From contig OZ023273.1 of NCBI GenBank assembly GCA_964007475.1, positions 115,925,812 through 115,989,811 on the forward strand: 64,000 nucleotides of DNA, read 5' to 3'. The position numbers were made by a program, and so were the translations under genes. The notes under the pieces are model-generated. The model ran no database searches and was not told the DNA's origin. It was given only the letters and a program-made list of their open reading frames with translations. This document shows, one piece after another, positions 58,401 to 64,000 of this stretch. The stretch's first letter is position 1. Each line of letters opens with the position of its first letter. The DNA comes from Hybos culiciformis. Taxonomy: Eukaryota; Arthropoda; Insecta; Diptera; Hybotidae.

Positions 58401-61400
58401 TATATGCATTTTTTGTTATAATTTCTATATGTACGTACGTACATTTGATTTAAGCCACCAACTACTTAATATTCTGTTTTCTATATTTAGACATTAAGGT
58501 TATGTTTGAAAATAAAATATTATGGTTTTTTTCGTTTCTGTTACGTGCAACTGTTTTGATTATCAGTTGATTTTTTTTTAGAAAACTTTGATTTGTAAAA
58601 TCAAATTTTATTTTATGTCAAACTATAAAATGTTATATAGAAAAAATAATGCTTTATTTTTATATTTTTAAAGTCCAATTTGCATACAAAAGGTATTTAA
58701 ATTTAAAATATTATGTACAGGTATATTGTAAATACACAACATAGGTTAAAAATCAATCTTAAGGTTTAAACAAAAGTTTATGAATTGATATTGTTATGAA
58801 AATATTTAGAAAAACAGATGACAAGCTATATTTTCATTCTTCGGATCAATGCATTCATATTACAGGTGCATGTATTAATTTATAAACAATTATTTTCTAC
58901 ATTTATGTGATAGTCACATAATACTTACTATAAAAATGTAAAGGATCATACCATTATACATAACTCAATAAATTTTCCCTAATAATGTCGATATGGTTAT
59001 TAATTCGTTTTTAAAGTAAAAAGCTAAATTCAAACTTTATTTATGTAAATATTGATTTGAGCCAAGTGTTTCGGTTTTTATTTTAAAGTGAAAAATTAAA
59101 AAAAAAAATTTAATATATTAAAATTCTGATTAGGATTTTTTTTGAAATTCAAACTGCATATTTTAACACAAAACACAATGCAATTGTAAGTCTCTGGTGT
59201 AAAAAGCTTCCGATAAAATTTTTAATATTTCGTAATTTTGCCTAATATTCTACATTGTATTTATATTAATTGCTTGTGGCCTGCATAATATTTTCAAAGA
59301 TCTTAATCAGTTTTTTTTTTGTTTATTTATTTTTTATTTTCACAAGAATAATGTAAAAATTACTATAGTCTTTGTTTATGTGAAATTTTGTAATAATAAA
59401 TATGTATGTACATAAAAAAGATATGAAACTCATTTAAATTTCAGCTGTTGGCCAAATAATAATAATTGTTATAATTCAATGCAAGCCGATATTATAAAGG
59501 GGAATAAAGGATTCCTTAATAACATATTTGACATTTTATCTTTTTCAACATTCTCAATTTTTTTTTTTTTTGGAATAATGAAAATAACCTCAACTAATGA
59601 AATAAAAATTTAATGTGAATACATTAAGAAAAAAGTACGACCTTTATCAGTTCATTTTAAATATAAGAAAATTATTTTTTTCCATAAAAAAAAAAATATT
59701 GAGAATTACCCATTGCTATATTCCTAAGAAATCTACAGGAAATTATTCACTTTCTCTGAAACATTAATGCTGTTAAAATCCTCATTCAAATTTATGCATA
59801 ATAAATTTTTAATCCAATTTAGAGATACTACCTACATGAATATTTTTATGTTATATAGTACTCGCATACATAATGTTACTTCCATGCCAATGTAAAGAAA
59901 AAAGAAAAAAAGGGGTAGTCTATTTGAATAAACATGTACTATTGTTACACACATAAATTATAACTCCCTTTTGAAGGTTCTTCAAAATATGTTTTCAATT
60001 TATATAGAAGAAAATAAATGTCAGCATTTATATTATATTAGTAAAGATAATAATAAATAAACATATATGTATGAACATTTGTATTTTACATATAACCTAA
60101 ATTATTCCTAATGAACAGGTGTTAAGATAATATTGTATACAATTTAACCATAATAATAATTTTTAAATTATATTAAATTTAATATTACTTATAACTATAT
60201 AATTAATCAAATATTTTCATCCTACGTTTTGTATAAAAAATTATGCATTTTATTTTTTTTATTTATTATTATTTCAATGAAACTTGTAAATTACATATAG
60301 AGCTCTGCCTAAATTACGATACGGTGTTAAATGAATCTATCAGATATAGGTTAATAGAATTTATGCAAATTTATGTATTTCATATTGTATAAATAATGTT
60401 TTTCTTTTGTATAGATAAAATTTTACATATATGAAACTATTATAATAGTTTATATAAATCTTTTTGGGTATATAATTTAATAAATATCTACACTTAGTCT
60501 TTAAGAATATAAAATATCAAAATATTATAAAATTAATATTAAATATGCCTAATAAATTTTTAAAATGTATATAGAAAGTAATAAATTGTTTTGTTTTTTT
60601 GAAAATTATTTTTAATATAAATCAAATTAAAATTGCTTAAAGGCGTCTGAAGTGAAAATTTATCATATACACATATATATTTATAATTTTCTATAATTTT
60701 TTTTTTTCTCTTTTCATGAAATTTAATTGGCACTTTATCAATCCTATCGAATCTCTATATATTTATTTCACATAACATAATTTTTAATTTTTTTTTTCTT
60801 AGAAAGATAAATGTGAATGAATGAATAGTGAAATTGTAATAAATTCAGTTTAAGCCTGATGCTATGATTACTTATTAATTTCTATACTGGCAGTATAATT
60901 TCAAGCTTATGTGTTGTTTTGTAGGAAAAAAAATTAAATGAGATTTAAAATAGTGCTTAAGGATAGTAAATTCAAGGATGTGATTAAGAACAATTTTCGT
61001 ATGCAAATTCTTGAAAAATGACAATATTATTTTATCACTTAACCAAAGATAATGGTGTACTAATTAAAAAAAATAAACAGTTTTATATACCTTATTGGAT
61101 ATATTTTTAAGATAAAAATGAATATATTGCCCATGTTTACTTCCTGTATAAGTATAATCATAGTAAATTTAAATAAATTTATATATTATATTATACACTA
61201 TTATGGAAAATGTTTTAATTTGGAATAAAATGATTTGAACTAACTATAAAAACGAAAGATATGATTTGGAAATTTTCTGTAATTAATCAATGCAAATTTT
61301 TAAGTGTTATGGGAATATTAAATATATACAAAAATATATACATTTATTTATTACTTAAGAATAAATTAGAATTAATTAGTACACATTTTGTATTATCTTT

Positions 61401-64000
61401 TGTATTTACGAGTATTGCTTATAAATCTATCTAAATTTTTGTTCGGTTTCGATTGCGATATGCAAAAAACAAACATAAAGACAATGTTTTTGAGTATTAT
61501 ACATTTGTATCTACATAACTATTTTAACAAAAAAAATACACATTTTTTAATACTGAAAATGCTTTTTATTTTTCTTATTATCAATTCACAATGAATTAAT
61601 CGACAAAATCCTATATAGAACCTGAAGAAAATTAATTGCTAAACAATTTCTTTTAAAATGTTTATCTACTGAAAAATATTACATGTCATGCTATATAATT
61701 TTTCTTTACATAAAAAAAAAAAATGTAAATACTCGCTGTAATAAATTTTTTCTAATGAGGAAAAGCATTTAGTTCAATATACTTTATATTATACTGATTG
61801 TTAATGAAAAACTTGAATTAATTATGCAAAAATGTGAATTCACTTGACGGCATTGTAAAACAGGATAGTTTTGCAAGTATTGTTTTAATTATAATTTTTT
61901 TGAAAACAAAAGTGGTAACAATACTTTAAATTAGTTTTTAATTTTAGTTTTTAACATATAGTTATTATGAGATCACAAAAAGATAAATTTATTTTGAAAG
62001 ATGCTTCAAAAATTAATATAAGTTTAAACATTTATGATATTTATTTAAACACTTATGTTTATATTATATAAAAATCATTTCCCCATAACTCTGTCAATTT
62101 TCGATAATAAAAATATGTACTCACAACATAAGTTCAAGACAAATTGTCTTCAAACGATAAAAATTAATATTGTCATAATGTCTGTTTGGTTTTGGCTCCC
62201 GCTATCAAAAATATTGAAATAGTAGTTATAAACATCTATTCAAGATGTATATTATTGTTATGCTTTTTATTATAAATTAAAATAAGTGGAAAATTAATAT
62301 TCAAAAAGAAAGAAAGAATCATATGTACATAACTTGTTTAATTTTTTTGTTTTTTTTTTTGCATAAATTTCTTAAGTTTTATTTTCCATTTACTATAATT
62401 TTTTTTTTTCGATTGACTCTGTGACCCTGAAAATTAACTATTTTATACATATTCTATTTAGTTAAGTTAAAAATTGTTAACATAACTTTAGTTTAATATT
62501 AAATTCGACGCAAAAATTATGCGAACTTTAATATAATATGATGTAAGATAAATATATTAATTATAATGTCATATATAAAGATTAGGTTTGTTATTTATTT
62601 TTTCTACAAGAAAACAAGAAACTGATTTGTTTTTTATATTTTTTTTTTAAATTGATTGTGTAATAAAATTGTAAGCGAACGACTAATAAAGTTCTATGAC
62701 AGGTAAGAATATGAAATTATTTAATTTTTTATGATACTTTCGTTCTTGATATAAAAGTTATTGCAATTTTAAGAACTGACGGAATTGCATAAGCATACTT
62801 CATTTCACAAAGCTGTCGTAAGTGCATTTACAATTTTTTAACAGGACAGGATAAGTGAAATGATTTGTTGTTAATAACATGAACTATTAGTGTGATTTTT
62901 TACCAACAGAAAAAAGGATTCGGAATAATAATATGTCGTTTCACATTCTGAGGCCTTACTTAAATATCACGTTATCAATTTTCAATTGAAGACTAAAAAA
63001 GTTGATATCTAAAGCTATACTAATTTTGATAAGTAAAAAAAATTCAAAAAAGTACTTCAAAGAGAACATTATAATAGAGTTGTGATTGAATTTCGTTTGA
63101 TTTTCTCGGATAAAGTTTATTTAACTTTATTTGAATTTACTTTTCCATTAAAATAAAATGAAAAATTTTGAATTGGTTTGATATATATGATTTTCATCAA
63201 AAAGAACTATTTTTTAACTCATCATTATTTTCTACATACAGTCAATCAATATGTATTTTTCTTTTTTAAAATAAAATAATACATACAGTACCTACATACC
63301 TACCTACCTATTTTTCATGTTTACATTTTTTTTTTGATTTTTTAAACTATAAGCTCATAGCAAATAAAAAATACGAAAAAAAAAAATATATATAAATACA
63401 AAAAATAAAAGAACTAAAAAATTAAATTACAAAATATTTAATTTGAAAATTTATCTTTAAAAAAAAATTTAATATTTATTTTGTTGAGGTACCTTAATGC
63501 AAGGATTTTAGTTCCAATCGTGTAGAAATTCTCTATGCATTCATTTTCAACATTTACAGTTAGTTGTATAACTGATAAAACATACATACATATTTTTTGT
63601 ACAATGTTACAAAAACTTGAACTAAGCAAAATTTAAAAGACAAAAATCTTCTCCTTCAATAAAACATATTTCTTTAACTTAGTAGATTATTGTAGAAAGA
63701 ATATAACCAACAATTTAACGCATAAAACTTAAGTCATGAACAATATTGATGGTTAAAAAATCAAAGCTACAGTTCGCGAACAAATGCGGCATTCGGGTAA
63801 AAATAACATATCGATATCAACCAGATTACTTCTTCACTACGTGTTTTGGAATTCTAAAATAATGTAAAAACTTCCTTTGAAGTAGCACTTAAAACTCATA
63901 ATCCTTCCTGGATGGGAACACATGTCAGGCCTTATTAATTCATTATATTTGCAGCACAGTCTTAATTGTGAATTAAGTGCATAACATTCGTTGAAACTAA
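55459..64000 (-). other. Probable sick intron sequence, part 3, to window end
   Basis: A/T-rich with only random frames (61388-61594, 63438-63629). Notable small items: GC-richer patch at 55500-55630, perfect palindrome ATGTACGTACGTACAT near 58431-58446, and a (TACC)n microsatellite at about 63290-63308. A patch at 63775-63860 has an acceptor-like TTTTAG on minus and about 28 open codons, but no NAV similarity. Confidence 0.45.

Noticed and set aside
63775..63860. Acceptor-like TTTTAG with about 28 open codons on minus
   Set aside because: No NAV-like residues and it ends in a stop without a donor in frame, so not a sick exon.

Overview
The window looks like nuclear DNA from an insect with a very A+T-rich genome. 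By eye it is roughly three quarters A+T or more, full of A/T homopolymers. Genes are split by GT-AG introns, coding exons stand out as GC-richer islands, and the two recognisable proteins match insect families. The MPHFGL start and WNS...LS ending of the first protein resemble fly Su(H), but the order of insect cannot be fixed from this window.

Two protein-coding genes can be supported, both on the minus strand. Su(H) (10363-15009), the CSL/RBP-J transcription factor of the Notch pathway, is complete in four coding exons (695 codons plus stop), with a long glutamine/histidine-rich N-terminal exon. sick (43875-47079), the insect neuron navigator (NAV/unc-53) homologue, is present only as its last five coding exons (896 codons plus stop), including the whole P-loop NTPase region. 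Its 5' exons are not recognisable here, so 47080-64000 is most likely one long sick intron or part of several.

The other roughly 85% is non-coding and holds many transposon remnants: a near-perfect 246-bp hairpin (1503-1748); a 1.67-kb inverted-repeat element with GAAGTAGT arrays and coding-like scraps (17937-19604); a small inverted-repeat element (22565-22834); a 1.47-kb element carrying a broken transposase (26701-28174); a CpG-rich element (28566-29137); a palindromic element (29491-29708); an element with a perfect 9-bp target duplication (34053-34561); a C-run element with TTAA-like flanks (38969-39298); a TAA-flanked element (50562-51007) with a solo end at 24260-24303; and a small element at 55181-55458. 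Most crowd into the desert between Su(H) and sick or lie in sick intronic DNA.

No RNA genes, CRISPR arrays or viral genes were recognised. The clearest regulatory hint is a scatter of consensus CSL sites (YGTGGGAA) in and around the gene that encodes the CSL protein itself.
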